58,988 nt of DNA from Syntrophorhabdales bacterium. Its GTDB lineage: Bacteria; Desulfobacterota; Syntrophorhabdia; Syntrophorhabdales; WCHB1-27. The position numbers and the translations under genes were made by a program. Location of the stretch: NCBI GenBank assembly GCA_035541455.1, contig DATKNH010000027.1:1-58988 (forward strand), in the 5' to 3' direction. Shown one piece after another: positions 43,588 through 55,152 of this stretch (its first letter is position 1; the number at the start of each line of letters is the position of its first letter). The notes below the pieces were generated by a model. That model searched no databases. It saw only the letters and a program-made list of their open reading frames with translations, and was not told the DNA's origin.

Positions 43588-44139
43588 TTACTGCCCCAAC
43601 AGTCTATCAAGAATAATACCTATAGCCACCCTGAGCGACAGGTGGTTATACTCGCCGTTACCTTTCACGGGCAGAAGCATTCTCGCGCATCGCCCGGTTA
43701 CTGCAGGAGGTAAACCCCAACCGGTACCGAAAACCAAAAGCAGAGGCCTGTCGTCTCTCCTGATCCAGGTTTTCAGTTCGTCGTACGTGACCGTATTCGA
43801 ACTCTGCTTCGACGACGTACCAACAACAACGGGGCTTCCATTCGCCCCGATTTCCTGCATCAATTGCTCTATATCCCCGACCACCCGGATTTTTGTCAGG
43901 GCACGAGCCCTGTCAGGGTTGTAGCGGGCACCGTAGCCTGATGTCCAATGCGCAATCAGGCGCTCAGCTATCGAGGCCTGCTTTTGCAAAGGAGTAACAA
44001 TATAGCATAACTCCGCACCGAATGTCATACAACTTCTTGCGACATCGTGCAGTTCAAGGTTTGTCAGGCTTGTCGCAACAGTATTTCCGTGCTTGTCCAG
44101 AACAGGGTAGTGGATGATGGCGAGATAGACAGAACCCAT
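43588..44139 (-). CDS. PF09936 SPOUT RNA methyltransferase
   Basis: 183 residues from ATG 44139 (MGSVYLAIIHYPVLDKHGNTVATSLTNLELHDVARSC). A SAM-dependent RNA methyltransferase family (Methyltrn_RNA_4) with the knotted SPOUT C-terminus, VFGTGWGLPPAVTGRCARMLLPVKGNGEYNHLSLRVA, where SAM is bound. It sits between trmD and rplS, a position common in Deltaproteobacteria and suggesting tRNA or rRNA modification. The target base is not known. Confidence 0.85.
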   Translation of the reverse strand: MGSVYLAIIHYPVLDKHGNTVATSLTNLELHDVARSCMTFGAELCYIVTPLQKQASIAERLIAHWTSGYGARYNPDRARALTKIRVVGDIEQLMQEIGANGSPVVVGTSSKQSSNTVTYDELKTWIRRDDRPLLLVFGTGWGLPPAVTGRCARMLLPVKGNGEYNHLSLRVAIGIILDRLLGQ

Positions 44140-44261
44140 GGTATGAAACAAATTCCAATTTCCAAACAATCTTGGAGACCCTAACCCGCTGGTGCTATTC
44201 TCTTTTTTGAGAATTGGAGCTTTGGCGATTGTTTAGGATTTAGGATTTCGAATTTAGAATT

Positions 44262-44996
44262 TTATTCGGCCAGCTCCTCCATAATTTCCCGTATCAGCCG
44301 CCTGTCCTCATCGCTCGGCTCAAAGGTTTCGAGAAGATCAGGGCGGCTCAGTATAGTCCGCCGGATAGACTCCTTCCGTCGCCAGCGGCGTATCTCCTCA
44401 TGATTGCCAGACAGCAGTACGGCCGGCACCTCCATCCCCATGAAGGCCTGAGGTCTTGTGTACTGAGGGTATTCGAGGAGAGGCTCCCCGAAACTCTCAT
44501 CAACAGCAGATGTCTCGTTCCCCATCACACCGGGGACAAGCCTCGCCACAGCGTCAATCACGACAAGGGCTGCTGCCTCACCTCCGGACAGCACGTAATC
44601 TCCTATCGACAACTCGTCATCAACCAGAGAGTGAACCCTTTCATCGATCCCTTCGTAGCGTCCGCATACGAGCCCTATGTGGGGCCGGAGGGCAAGATTG
44701 GCTGCAGTCTTCTGCGTGAACGTCCTGCCGTGAGGCGTCAGAAGAAGATAGCGAGGTTTTCCGAAGTGCCTGTTCACATGCTCCATGGCCCGATATATAG
44801 GCTCCGCTTTCATGACCATGCCGGCGCCTCCGCCATATGGTGCGTCGTCACAGGTCCTGTGGATGTCATCCGCAAAATCTCTTATGTTGACGATGTTAAA
44901 ACTGAGAAGCCCCTTATCCCGGGCCTTTCTAAGAAGACTCTCGTTGAGAGGCGACTCGAATATAGAAGGGAATAGAGTGAGCAGAGTGAAAATCAT
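44262..44996 (-). CDS. trmD: tRNA (guanine-N1)-methyltransferase
   Basis: Methylates G37 of tRNAs, preventing frameshifting. 244 residues. FTLLTLFPSIFESPLNESLLRKAR at the start, LLTPHGRTFTQ, GRYEGIDERV and DDELSIGDYVLSGGEAAALVVIDAVARLVPGVMG, with the trefoil knot, are all present. It overlaps rimM by four bases. The 123 bases to the next gene include the AT-rich GGATTTAGGATTTCGAATT stretch, near 44237-44255. Confidence 0.98.
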   Translation of the reverse strand: MIFTLLTLFPSIFESPLNESLLRKARDKGLLSFNIVNIRDFADDIHRTCDDAPYGGGAGMVMKAEPIYRAMEHVNRHFGKPRYLLLTPHGRTFTQKTAANLALRPHIGLVCGRYEGIDERVHSLVDDELSIGDYVLSGGEAAALVVIDAVARLVPGVMGNETSAVDESFGEPLLEYPQYTRPQAFMGMEVPAVLLSGNHEEIRRWRRKESIRRTILSRPDLLETFEPSDEDRRLIREIMEELAE

Positions 44997-45490
44997 TCAA
45001 CAAGGGCACCTTCGGCTATTCTGACAGAAGCCTTATCGATATCGATGCCAAGGATGAACTCCTCGTGCATCGGGACGAGTATCTCTTTTTTGCCTTCGAT
45101 CACCATGATGTCATTTGCCTTCGTGTGGACAATCTCCGTCACCCTGCCGACAGGCTCATTCTGTTCGTTAAACACCTTGAGACCTACAAGCTGATAATCG
45201 TAATACTCGCCCTCATCCAATCGCGGCAGGTCTTCTTCTCTCACGAAGAGTTCCTTGCCAATAAGAAAGGAGGCTGACTCAGGCGTCTCAACCTCCGCAA
45301 ATTGTATCACGAAATAGCCGGATCGCGGCTGCACTCTAGATGGTGTTAGCTCAATCTTCTTTCCGTCACGATCTGCAAAGAGCGCTGAATACCCGCACAA
45401 ATTTGATTCAGACTCATTGTAGTACCGGAATCGTACCCCCCCTCGTACGCCATGGGCGGAAAGTACCCGCCCCACCGAAATGAAACGCAT
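44993..45490 (-). CDS. rimM: Ribosome maturation factor RimM
   Basis: 165 residues, needed for 16S 3'-domain maturation and binding S19. The N-terminal RimM domain starts ISVGRVLSAHGVRGGVRF, and the PRC-barrel follows at EYYDYQLVGLKVFNEQNEPVGRVTEIVHTKANDIMVIEGKKEILVPMHEEFI. It overlaps khpA by one base and trmD by four, in the usual rpsP-khpA-rimM-trmD order. Confidence 0.97.
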   Translation of the reverse strand: MRFISVGRVLSAHGVRGGVRFRYYNESESNLCGYSALFADRDGKKIELTPSRVQPRSGYFVIQFAEVETPESASFLIGKELFVREEDLPRLDEGEYYDYQLVGLKVFNEQNEPVGRVTEIVHTKANDIMVIEGKKEILVPMHEEFILGIDIDKASVRIAEGALVE

Positions 45491-45723
45491 TACTCTATTA
45501 TCTCGAGCACCGCTCTCTTTCTCACCTTGGTCGACGCCGCGCTGAGGATGGTTCTCATCGCTCTCGCGGTCCTTCCCTGTTTCCCGATGACCTTGCCCAA
45601 ATCTTCCTTCGAGACGTTGAGCTCGATCACTGACGTCTTCTCCCCTTCTATCTCGGAAACCCTAACCTGATCAGGATTATCCACCAAAGCCTTCGCTATG
45701 TACTCGATCAGCTCCTTCAACAC
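45490..45723 (-). CDS. khpA: KH-domain RNA-binding protein KhpA
   Basis: Small KH protein of 77 residues; [27 protein letters not shown] is the GxxG RNA-binding loop and helix. In Gram-positive bacteria KhpA affects cell size and sRNA regulation. The start is GTG 45723: GGAGGTGGGG precedes it by six bases. An upstream ATG (45741) overlaps the rpsP stop and is less likely. Confidence 0.92.
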   Translation of the reverse strand: MLKELIEYIAKALVDNPDQVRVSEIEGEKTSVIELNVSKEDLGKVIGKQGRTARAMRTILSAASTKVRKRAVLEIIE

Positions 45724-45740
45724 GGCCCCACCTCCAAGCA

Positions 45741-45998
45741 TTATTGTCTCAGCTCCTTCAGGATCCCCTCTTTTCTGAATATATCCTCAACCGTTTTGGT
45801 AGGCCTCACACCTTTTTCGTACCAGGTCTTGATCCTTTCCTTGTTGAGCACGATCGCGACCGGGTCTTTTAATGTGTCATACGATCCCACTCGCTCGATA
45901 AACCTTCCGTCCCTGGGAAACCTCTCATCCGCCACCACAATCCGATAAAAGGGTTTCTTCTTCGTCCCGTACCTCGATAACCTGAATTTTACAGCCAA
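45741..45998 (-). CDS. rpsP: 30S ribosomal protein S16
   Basis: 85 residues. [46 protein letters not shown] is typical and complete. It starts 11 bases after ffh stops and is part of the ffh-rpsP run. Confidence 0.98.
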   Translation of the reverse strand: MAVKFRLSRYGTKKKPFYRIVVADERFPRDGRFIERVGSYDTLKDPVAIVLNKERIKTWYEKGVRPTKTVEDIFRKEGILKELRQ

Positions 45999-46009
45999 GC
46001 GCCACCTCC

Positions 46010-47341
46010 TTATCTGAACATGAATTGCTTTGGGAGCCCTTTCGGTCCGCCGCCTTTTGAGAACTTCTTTATCATCTTTCTTGTTTCCATATAACGCCTG
46101 AGCAGTTCATTGATATCCTGAACGCGAGTCCCGCTTCCCTTTGCGATGCGTTCTCTCCTGGAACCGTCGAGAAGATGAGGCAGTAATCTTTCCCTGGGGG
46201 TCATCGAATTGATAATCGCCTCGGTTTTCTTCATCTCCTTCTCCGCCTGGGTAAAATCTATAGCCCCCTTAAACTTGGAAAGGCCGGGTATCATGCCGAG
46301 AAGGGACTCCACGCTGCCCAGCTTCTTTATCTGCTTCAACTGATCCCTAAAGTCTTCTAGAGTAAATTCATCCTTCCGGATCTTCTTTTCAAGTGCCTTT
46401 GCCTCTTTCTCGTCATAAAGTTCCTGGGCCTTCTCAACGAGAGAGACCACGTCACCCATGCCCAGGATCCTGGAGGCCATCCTCTCCGGATGAAAAACCT
46501 CGAGCGCGTCCAGCTTCTCCCCGATACCTATGAACTTAATCGGTTTACCCGTTACCGCCCTGATGGAGAGAGCAGCACCCCCGCGCGCGTCACCATCGAG
46601 CTTGGTGAGGATAAAGCCGGTGACGCCGAGACGCTCATCGAATGTTTTCGCAACACTCACCGCGTCCTGGCCTGTCATCGCGTCGAGCACGAGCAGTACT
46701 TCCCTTGATTTGAGGACCTCCTTCTGCCGAATCAACTCGACGACCATATCCTCATCAACGTGGAGCCTTCCGGCGGTGTCTACGAGAAGTGTGTCACAGC
46801 CCTTCTTCATGGCATACGCCCGGGCTTCCTCGCAGATACGGATCGGTTCCTTCTCTACCGGAGGGAACGCCTCTACGCCGATCTGCTTGCCGATCTTCAG
46901 GAGCTGGTCTATTGCGGCAGGCCTGTAAACGTCCGTCGGCACTAGAAGGGGCTTTCTGCCTTTCTTTCTGAGATAGACGGCCAGTTTGCCAGCGGTCGTG
47001 GTCTTGCCGGAACCCTGCAGCCCCGCGAGGAGTATGGGCACCGGGGATGATCCTGAAATCTCCAAAGGCTTGTTGGTCGCGCCGAGCAAATCGCAGAGCT
47101 CGTCATGCACAATCTTCACAAAGACCTGCCCGGGTGTTATGCTCGTGAGGACCTCTTCACCCAGAGCCTTTTCCTTAACTTTCTCCAGGAAATCTTTCGC
47201 CACTTTGTAGTTGACATCTGCTTCCAGGAGCGCGACGCGCACCTCACGCAGCGAGTCGTTGATATTCTTATCCGTGAGCTTCCCGTAGCCCTTGACTTTC
47301 TTAAATATGGAATCGAGCCGTTCCTGGAGTTTCTCAAACAT
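46010..47341 (-). CDS. ffh: Signal recognition particle protein
   Basis: SRP54 GTPase, 443 residues, targeting nascent membrane proteins with 4.5S RNA. The N domain is residues 1-85, the G domain with [16 protein letters not shown] near 107 and [22 protein letters not shown], and the M domain after about 320 with the RNA-binding [12 protein letters not shown]. The region right before the ATG has no ribosome binding site and the promoter places transcription start 2-3 bases upstream, so the message may be leaderless. Confidence 0.97.
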   Translation of the reverse strand: MFEKLQERLDSIFKKVKGYGKLTDKNINDSLREVRVALLEADVNYKVAKDFLEKVKEKALGEEVLTSITPGQVFVKIVHDELCDLLGATNKPLEISGSSPVPILLAGLQGSGKTTTAGKLAVYLRKKGRKPLLVPTDVYRPAAIDQLLKIGKQIGVEAFPPVEKEPIRICEEARAYAMKKGCDTLLVDTAGRLHVDEDMVVELIRQKEVLKSREVLLVLDAMTGQDAVSVAKTFDERLGVTGFILTKLDGDARGGAALSIRAVTGKPIKFIGIGEKLDALEVFHPERMASRILGMGDVVSLVEKAQELYDEKEAKALEKKIRKDEFTLEDFRDQLKQIKKLGSVESLLGMIPGLSKFKGAIDFTQAEKEMKKTEAIINSMTPRERLLPHLLDGSRRERIAKGSGTRVQDINELLRRYMETRKMIKKFSKGGGPKGLPKQFMFR

Positions 47342-47349
47342 AATTTTAT

Positions 47350-47378
47350 AAAATAACCGATATTCCTCGATTAGTCAA
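47350..47378 (-). promoter_or_regulatory. Promoter of the ffh-rpsP run
   Basis: On the minus strand TTGACT (47373-47378), 17-base spacer, TATTTT (47350-47355). Same as the rplM promoter. The predicted start of transcription, around 47343, is almost on the ffh start codon (47341). Confidence 0.65.
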
Positions 47379-47471
47379 CGGGGAAGGGACCGACCGGCTT
47401 GCAGTGGAAATCACTTTCTGTACGTGTAATAAAACAACGCACCTTTACTACTTAGCTCAAAAGGAGGACCT

Positions 47472-47595
47472 ATATCGGTTCATACTTGCGTGAAGACCGA
47501 AGCGGCAGCGAGGAACCGAGGCAGGCGTACAAAAAGTACGCCGACGAGCGCGACGCAGCGACAACGAAGGCATACGCGGAAATATGAACCGATAT
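47472..47595. repeat. Palindromic intergenic element, copy E
   Basis: Arms ATATCGGTTCATACTTGCGT (47472-47491) and its complement (47574-47595). Inside are CGGCAGCGAGGAACC (47502-47516), the inner hairpin GGCGTACAAAAAGTACGCC (47524-47542) and GCGACGCAGCGACAACGAAGG (47550-47570). The right arm overlaps the clpX stop codon (47595-47597). It combines boxes of C/D with the hairpin type of A/B. Confidence 0.85.
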
Positions 47596-48854
47596 CAGGC
47601 GATCTCGGCTTCTTCCTCGTAGATGAGAATGGGCTTTTCTTGATTCAGAATAACTTCTTCACTCACCACGCATTCCTTCACATTGGAAATGGAAGGAAGC
47701 TCGTACATCACATCGAGCATGACTTTTTCCATGATGGAGCGAAGTCCCCGGGCGCCCGTCTTTTTCTTGATCGCATCCTTGGCTATGCCCCGGAGCGCGC
47801 CCTCGGTGAAGGTAAGCTTCACGTTCTCAAGCTCAAAAAGTTTCTTATACTGTTTGGAAATGGCATTTCTCGGTTTCTTGAGAATCTCCACCAGAACGTC
47901 TTCGTCCAGCTCCTCGAGGGTGGCGATGATGGGCAGCCTTCCGATAAACTCCGGAATAAGGCCATATTTCAATAGATCTTCAGGCTGAACATCTCGTATG
48001 AGCTCGCTGTACTGTTTGTCTCTCCCGCCCTCTACATCAACGCCGAAACCTATACCTTTCTTGCCGATCCTGTTGCTGATGATGGTCTCCAGGCCGTGAA
48101 ATGCACCGCCGCAGATGAAGAGAATGTTGGTCGTGTCCACCTTGATGTAATCCTGCTGCGGGTGCTTCCTCCCGCCCTTCGGCGGTACGTTGGCTATAGT
48201 GCCTTCTATGATTTTGAGCAGAGCCTGCTGCACGCCTTCGCCTGACACATCACGCGTGATGGAAGGGCTGTCCGTCTTTCTCGATATTTTGTCGATTTCG
48301 TCTATGTAGACTATACCCTTCTCAGCCCTCTCTATGTTGTAGTCCGCAGCCTGAAGCAGGTTAAGAATAATGTTTTCCACATCTTCACCGACGTAACCAG
48401 CCTCGGTGAGGGTTGTCGCATCCGCAATCGTGAAGGGCACGTGAAGTATCTTAGCCAGCGTCTGCGCGAGCAATGTTTTTCCTGAGCCGGTCGGGCCCAC
48501 AAGCAGAATATTACTTTTCTGTATTTCTACGTCGTCGAAGTTGACCTTCGCCTCTATTCTCTTGTAATGGTTGTACACTGCAACCGAGAGTACCTTCTTC
48601 GCAAAATCCTGACCGATCACATATTCATCGAGAATCCTTCTTATCTCATGTGGCTTGGGGATCGAAGTCTTGATGAATTCAAACCGCTCCCTCTTTGCTT
48701 CTTCCTGGATGATCTCATTGCAAAGCTCGATGCACTCGTCGCAAATATAGACCATGGGTCCCGCGATCAGCTTCTTCACTTCATCCTGGCTCTTCCCGCA
48801 GAAAGAACAATGAAGCTTCATAGTCCTTCCATTGGTCTTCTTCATCATTGTCAT
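47595..48854 (-). CDS. clpX: ClpX ATPase
   Basis: Unfoldase of the ClpXP protease, 419 residues. Zinc-binding domain with [30 protein letters not shown] (4 Cys), Walker [16 protein letters not shown] near 129, Walker [12 protein letters not shown], and the IGF loop that docks to ClpP ([10 protein letters not shown]). ATG at 48854 overlaps the clpP stop by four bases. Its 3' end coincides with copy E. Confidence 0.97.
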   Translation of the reverse strand: MTMMKKTNGRTMKLHCSFCGKSQDEVKKLIAGPMVYICDECIELCNEIIQEEAKRERFEFIKTSIPKPHEIRRILDEYVIGQDFAKKVLSVAVYNHYKRIEAKVNFDDVEIQKSNILLVGPTGSGKTLLAQTLAKILHVPFTIADATTLTEAGYVGEDVENIILNLLQAADYNIERAEKGIVYIDEIDKISRKTDSPSITRDVSGEGVQQALLKIIEGTIANVPPKGGRKHPQQDYIKVDTTNILFICGGAFHGLETIISNRIGKKGIGFGVDVEGGRDKQYSELIRDVQPEDLLKYGLIPEFIGRLPIIATLEELDEDVLVEILKKPRNAISKQYKKLFELENVKLTFTEGALRGIAKDAIKKKTGARGLRSIMEKVMLDVMYELPSISNVKECVVSEEVILNQEKPILIYEEEAEIA

Positions 48855-49435
48855 GTTCTCTTCTCCATAATCTGATCTATGATGTTGTATTCGAGAGCCT
48901 GCGCAGCGGTCATAAAAAAGTCTCTTTCCGTATCCTGCTGGATCTTTTCCATGGGCTGGCCCGTATGAGTCGTAAAAATCTTGTTGATCTCTTCTCTCAT
49001 CCGCAATATCTCTCTAGCCTGGATATCTATGTCGGTCGCCTGTCCTTGGACACCCCCGAGTGGCTGGTGAATAAGTACCCGGGCGTGCGGCAGACCATAC
49101 CTCTTCCCTTTGGACCCGCCGGCGAGCAGCACCGCTCCCATGCTGGCTGCCTGTCCGATGCATATGGTTGAGACCGGGCACTTGACGTATTGCATCGTGT
49201 CGTAGATGGCCAGACCGCTCGTGATCAAACCCCCGGGTGAGTTAATGTAGAAATGAATATCTTTTGCAGGGTCCTCAGATTCTAAGAAAAGGAGTTGGGC
49301 GATGATGAGGTTGGCGACAACGTCGTCAATGCCGGTGCCCAAAAAGACGATCCGATCTTTCAGCAGCCGGGAGTATATGTCGTACGCGCGCTCCCCTCTG
49401 CCGTCTTTCTCAATTACAATCGGCACCAGACTCAT
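48851..49435 (-). CDS. clpP: ClpP peptidase
   Basis: Serine peptidase, 194 residues, the tetradecamer core of ClpXP. Ser98-type site in [16 protein letters not shown], His in [11 protein letters not shown], and the Asp in [19 protein letters not shown]. tig-clpP-clpX is the usual order, with four-base overlaps on both sides. Confidence 0.98.
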   Translation of the reverse strand: MSLVPIVIEKDGRGERAYDIYSRLLKDRIVFLGTGIDDVVANLIIAQLLFLESEDPAKDIHFYINSPGGLITSGLAIYDTMQYVKCPVSTICIGQAASMGAVLLAGGSKGKRYGLPHARVLIHQPLGGVQGQATDIDIQAREILRMREEINKIFTTHTGQPMEKIQQDTERDFFMTAAQALEYNIIDQIMEKRT

Positions 49436-50706
49436 ACTGTCTCCTTCAACTGTGCGCTGCCTATAAGAAGATCCATTGTCTTTTCTTCCATCAGGCTCGA
49501 CCTGAGGTTATCAAGCAGGTTATGTTTTTCGTAAAGATCTTTTATATAATCATAGCCTCTCTTTGTGTCTTCTGCAATCTTTTTAATGCGCTCCTCCACA
49601 TCACTATCTTCAACCTGTATGGTCTCTTCTTTTGCTATGCGGCCGAACAGCATGCCGGCCCTGATTCCCTTCTCCGCCTGCGGCTCGAGCTCTTTGCGAA
49701 GGAGGATGTCGATATTCCGCTCCTCTTCAGCGCCGAGCCTGTTCGCTTTCATGCGTGATTTTGCTTCCTGCACCATGGCCGTCAGCCGTTTTTCAAGGAG
49801 GCGGCCGGGCACAGGGATATCGGCCTTGGCAAGCAGTTGGTCGAGAATCTTGTCAGAAATCTTGTTTCTTCTCTCGTTCTCCTTCTCCTTTTGCAACTCA
49901 GCAGAGACGCTCTGTCTTAAACGATCCATGTTCTCAAAGCCAAGATCCTTCGCGAACTCATCATTAATTTCAGGCAGTCTTTTCTGCTTTACTTCTTTCA
50001 GAAGCACCTTGAATGTCGCTTTCTTTGACGCGACCTCCTTATCGGGATAGTCGGCTGCGAAGGCTATCTCTACCTCTTTCTCCTCGCCGACTTTCATGCC
50101 GATGATCGCGCTTTCAAATTCAGGCGCAAGCGTACTCGAACCAAGATCGAGGGGGTAGGCGTCGCTTTTGGCATCCTTGAGAGGCTTGCCGTCAACGAAG
50201 CCTTCATATTTTATTACGACGAAATCCCCCTTATCGGCGTCGCCGCTCTCTTTCGTCGCGACTTCGGCGTGCATCTGTTTTAATGCATCTAACCTGTTAT
50301 CGACATCTTCGGAACTTATCTTTAGCGGTTCTACTTCAACTTCCAGGCCCTTGTACTGGGGCAACTCGAAATCCGGAGCCACTTCGCATTCCATGGTGTA
50401 GCCATATGTATCCTTCTCATCATAGAACGTGATCGAAGGTTCGCTTACCGGATCAACGTTCGCCTCCGAAAGCGCAGCGGCAATCGTGTCCTCCGCGATC
50501 TTTCTCTTCAGTTCGTCATCCAGGACATCTTTATAGTAGGTAGACAATACTGACCGGGGGACCTTGCCCGGCCGAAACCCTTTTATCCTTGCTTTCTTTC
50601 TCAGGTCCTCATAGATGCTGTTTTCCAATTCGCGCACGTTCTCCTCATCGAGGATCACTTCGATCTTTCTTCTGACACGGTCAACATTCTCAACCTGAAC
50701 CTTCAT
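49432..50706 (-). CDS. tig: Trigger factor chaperone
   Basis: Ribosome-associated chaperone and peptidyl-prolyl isomerase, 424 residues. The ribosome-binding loop is [11 protein letters not shown] near residue 40. The FKBP domain is near 150-235 ([15 protein letters not shown]), and the helical C-domain follows. ATG 50706 is set by GGAGG six bases upstream; an in-frame upstream ATG is not needed. Confidence 0.96.
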   Translation of the reverse strand: MKVQVENVDRVRRKIEVILDEENVRELENSIYEDLRKKARIKGFRPGKVPRSVLSTYYKDVLDDELKRKIAEDTIAAALSEANVDPVSEPSITFYDEKDTYGYTMECEVAPDFELPQYKGLEVEVEPLKISSEDVDNRLDALKQMHAEVATKESGDADKGDFVVIKYEGFVDGKPLKDAKSDAYPLDLGSSTLAPEFESAIIGMKVGEEKEVEIAFAADYPDKEVASKKATFKVLLKEVKQKRLPEINDEFAKDLGFENMDRLRQSVSAELQKEKENERRNKISDKILDQLLAKADIPVPGRLLEKRLTAMVQEAKSRMKANRLGAEEERNIDILLRKELEPQAEKGIRAGMLFGRIAKEETIQVEDSDVEERIKKIAEDTKRGYDYIKDLYEKHNLLDNLRSSLMEEKTMDLLIGSAQLKETV

Positions 50707-50727
50707 ACACGCCTCCGGGGATAACAC

Positions 50728-51055
50728 AAACAGTAGATACGCATCTTTGGGGTTGCACTACGACGTGAAACCTGTCAGCCCGGCCTCTGCTGTTCCTTGA
50801 AAACAGTAGTATACCTGTAACTACGCAACTTATCAAGAGGTTGCGGGGTATCAGCTTCGGATGCTCCGACTGGTGATGGCTACCGGTACGATCGTGCGCT
50901 TGACGTTTCACAATACGTCCCGGATAGTCGCTAGAGGGGCCTGTCCGGCGGTGGGCGTCAGCCTTGAAAGCAGCCCCTATGTATGGTAATAAGTTAGGAA
51001 AAGGCTTGCCGTTCCAGCACGGTGAAGACCACGGAATAGGCATGAAATGTGAGAT
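50728..51055. other. Gap with a candidate structured RNA
   Basis: Between tig and glnS, which face away from each other. It contains long-range complementarity GTGAAAC (50765-50771) with GTTTCAC (50905-50911) and inner hairpins: CTGCTGTT/AACAGTAG (50787-50809), ATACC with CGCAAC/GTTGCG (50811-50850) and CGGA/TCCG. 50934-50978 can form another hairpin from AGGGGC and GCCCCT. No known RNA family was recognised, and it does not look like 6S, SRP or tmRNA. Confidence 0.4.
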
Positions 51056-52744
<1,689 letters not shown>

Positions 52745-52775
52745 GAAATAGATTCCACGGGCAAGCCTATGGTAC

Positions 52776-53209
52776 TCACATCACACTGCATACGTGGCTG
52801 GGGGAATTGTGACCGCGTTCGTTCTGTTGCGGCAGGGCCTCGTAGAGGAGCTTCCTGAGGCTTGCGCCGATGACCCTTTTTTCTGCGTTCAGCATCAGCA
52901 CCGGCTCCCGCATTGCCTGGCCGATGAGGCGTGCATCGATTGCGGTCTGGGCTCCCACGAGCTCCTTATTGAGCAGTTCTGCGGGGCGCCTCAGGGCATT
53001 GATGTCGATAAAGGTGACGACAACGCCGTCGATCACGTTGTCCACGGTCCGGTAGGGCAGGATGCGCATTACGTACCGGTTTCCCTCCCTGGTCTGGAGC
53101 TGCACCTCTTTGGAAGTGAGCGTCTGGAGCACCTCCTGGGCATCCTTGACAAGGCCCTCGTACTGGAGGTTTGAGACGATATGAACGATGGGCCGGCCCA
53201 CGTCGAATC
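52776..53209 (-). pseudogene. PAS-region fragment of a CheB/CheR-type chemotaxis protein
   Basis: Minus-strand remnant of about 143 codons. DVGRPIVHIVSNLQYEGLVKDAQEVLQTLTSKEVQLQTREGNRYVMRILPYRTVDNVIDGVVVTFIDINALRR is the PAS region that follows CheR in CheB/CheR/PAS fusion proteins. A stop codon lies two codons before the GTG at 53201 and the upstream CheB/CheR part is absent. It ends in sequence unlike the family. Not a working gene. Confidence 0.6.
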
Positions 53210-53237
53210 AGCCGATCTCCAAGGAGAGGAGGTGGAT

Positions 53238-53336
53238 ATGGCAAAAAAACGACCGCCACGTAAACCATCCGCGCAGACACCCAAACGGCCTTTGTCTTCT
53301 CGCGACAGAGAGGCCGGCGTGCCTTCACCTGTTGTA
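53238..53336 (+). pseudogene. N-terminal stub of a CheB/CheR-type protein
   Basis: Good GGAGGTGG ribosome binding site followed by ATG. The first 33 codons (MAKKRPPRKPSAQTPKRP... then VPSPVV) resemble the basic Lys/Pro-rich start of CheB/CheR fusion proteins. The family would continue with GIGASAGG, but the frame changes to unrelated sequence that runs over the kinase end on the other strand. It points away from the PAS fragment, so a rearrangement split the gene. Confidence 0.45.
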
Positions 53337-53367
53337 AGGCAAGAAGAGGCGCTGGTGAATTGGGCCG

Positions 53368-55064
53368 TCAGCCCGTCCGGGCACCCAGGACCCGCCGTAT
53401 GGTTTCTGCCAGTTCTTTCTTTGTTGTTGGTTTCATCACGAAGGCGCGGACACCGACTTCTCTTGCTTTTTCCGCCGATACTGTCTCACTGTGCCCGGTG
53501 CAGAGGATGATAGGGATCGTCTTGCGTACCTTGAGCATCTTCTGCGCAAGGCTTATCCCGGTGAGGTCGGGCATGGTCTGATCCGTGATAACGAGATCAA
53601 ACCTGTAGGGGTCTTCAAGAAAGAGATTCCAAGCCTCCGCAACGCTTGGAGTGGCCGTCACGTGATACCCGAGGTACTCAAGCGTATCCCGTGCCATCTC
53701 CACGAGCAGCTCCTCATCATCGACAAAGAGTATCCGCTCCATGCCGGTGGGCAGCCCTGAGACCCGCGTCTCTTCCTGCTTTGCTTCCATCCTTTTGGCT
53801 TGGGGCAGGAATACCTCGAAGGTGGAGCCCTGTCCTTGTGCGCTCTGCACCGTGATACCGCCCTTATGGCTCTTGACCACCCCGTAGACCACGGCAAGGC
53901 CCATGCCGGTTCCTTTACCCCTCTCCTTAGTGGTGAAGAAGGGTTCGAATATCCTCTGCCGCACATCTTCGGCCATACCGGCACCCGTGTCCTTCACGGT
54001 CAGCTTCACGTAGGCGCCGGGCGCCATGTCAGGGTCAGGAGGGGTACTGTCTTGAGCGAAGGTAGCGGAGGAGAGCCCTATCAAGAGCTCGCCTCCGTCA
54101 TCCCGCATGGCATCGGACGCGTTTGTGGCAAGGTTCATGAGGACCTGCTGCAGCTGTGTGGAGTCTGCAAGGACATAGTCGTCGCTCGTGGTGATGACAA
54201 GAGGCATCCTGATTGTGGCGGGGAGTGACGCCCTGAGCAGCGCGTGGGTCTCCTTAACGAGGTGGGCCAGACTGATCCTTTTCCGTTTTTTTTCGCTTTT
54301 GCGGCTGAAGGCGAGAATCTGTTTGATCAGGTCTCTGCCGCGAAGACCTGCCTTCAGTACCTGTTCCATCTTGTGCTGAACATGTGCGTTGTCGGCGACT
54401 TCGTCGAGCACCATCTCGGTGAAGCCGATAATAGCCGCAAGTATGTTATTGAAGTCGTGGGCGATACCGCCCCGGCGAGGGTGCCGATAGCCGCCATTCT
54501 CTGGGCCTCCTGGAGCCGCTCTTCAGAGCGCTTGCGCTCCGTGAGGTCGATCACCACCGAACGCATCACGGGGCGCTCACCGGAAACCAGGGCGACGCTC
54601 TGTAGTTCTGCGGGGAAGAGTGTACCGTCTTTCCTTCTCAGCACGAGCTCGCAGGTCCGTTTGTTCCCTGCCATGAGCACGTGGCGCCTGTGGCGGTAGA
54701 AGGCGTCCTGATAAGCCTGGTCTATAAAGGCAGACAAGGGACGGCCGATGAGATGACGTCGCTCAACCCCAAGCAGGGAGAAGGAGGTCAGGTTCGCCTC
54801 TGTTATCAGCCCGTTCTCATCGATGGTCACATAGGCGACCGGCGCAAGATCATACAAATCGAAGTATTTCTCCCTCGATGCCTCGAGTTCGATCTGGCTC
54901 TTGCGCAACTCTTCGTTCTGCATCTCCAGTTCGATCTGATGCACGGAGAGTTCGTGGGCCAGCTTGTCCGGGTCGTGCTCCCGGGGGTAAGACAACGACT
55001 GCTCAAGCGTTTCTTCTGCTTTTTTTCGTAGCTCATCCATCTGCGTTCTGCTTCTCTTGGTCAT
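53368..55064 (-). pseudogene. PAS hybrid histidine kinase, frameshifted
   Basis: Reads as one kinase interrupted by a frameshift at the run of four C (54470-54473, GGGG on the coding strand). Upstream frame: coiled coil, PAS domain (YFDLYDLAPVAYVTIDENGLITEANLTSFSLLG, about residues 68-190). Downstream frame resumes at GGIAHDFNNIL (phosphoacceptor His), then NLATNASDAM, DTGAGM and [11 protein letters not shown] (ATPase), and a receiver with Asp in VITDQTMPDLTG. Corrected, it is about 565 residues. Either a recent inactivation, sequencing error or a slippery site. Confidence 0.75.
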
Positions 55065-55152
55065 GCGTCCCTGCTTGTGCTGAAGAGGAAGGCGTCGGCC
55101 CAGGTTACCTACCGTAATATGCTAACTGTAATGCGCTAACTGCGCTTTGTCT

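Noticed and set aside
44237-44261. AT-rich GGATTTAGGATTTCGAATT stretch before trmD end as a promoter
   Set aside because: Repeated TTTAG units without a -35/-10 pair; probably simple intergenic sequence.
50728-51055. T-box, 6S RNA or SRP RNA before glnS
   Set aside because: No T-box or 4.5S consensus, and the pairing pattern is branched rather than the rod of 6S RNA.
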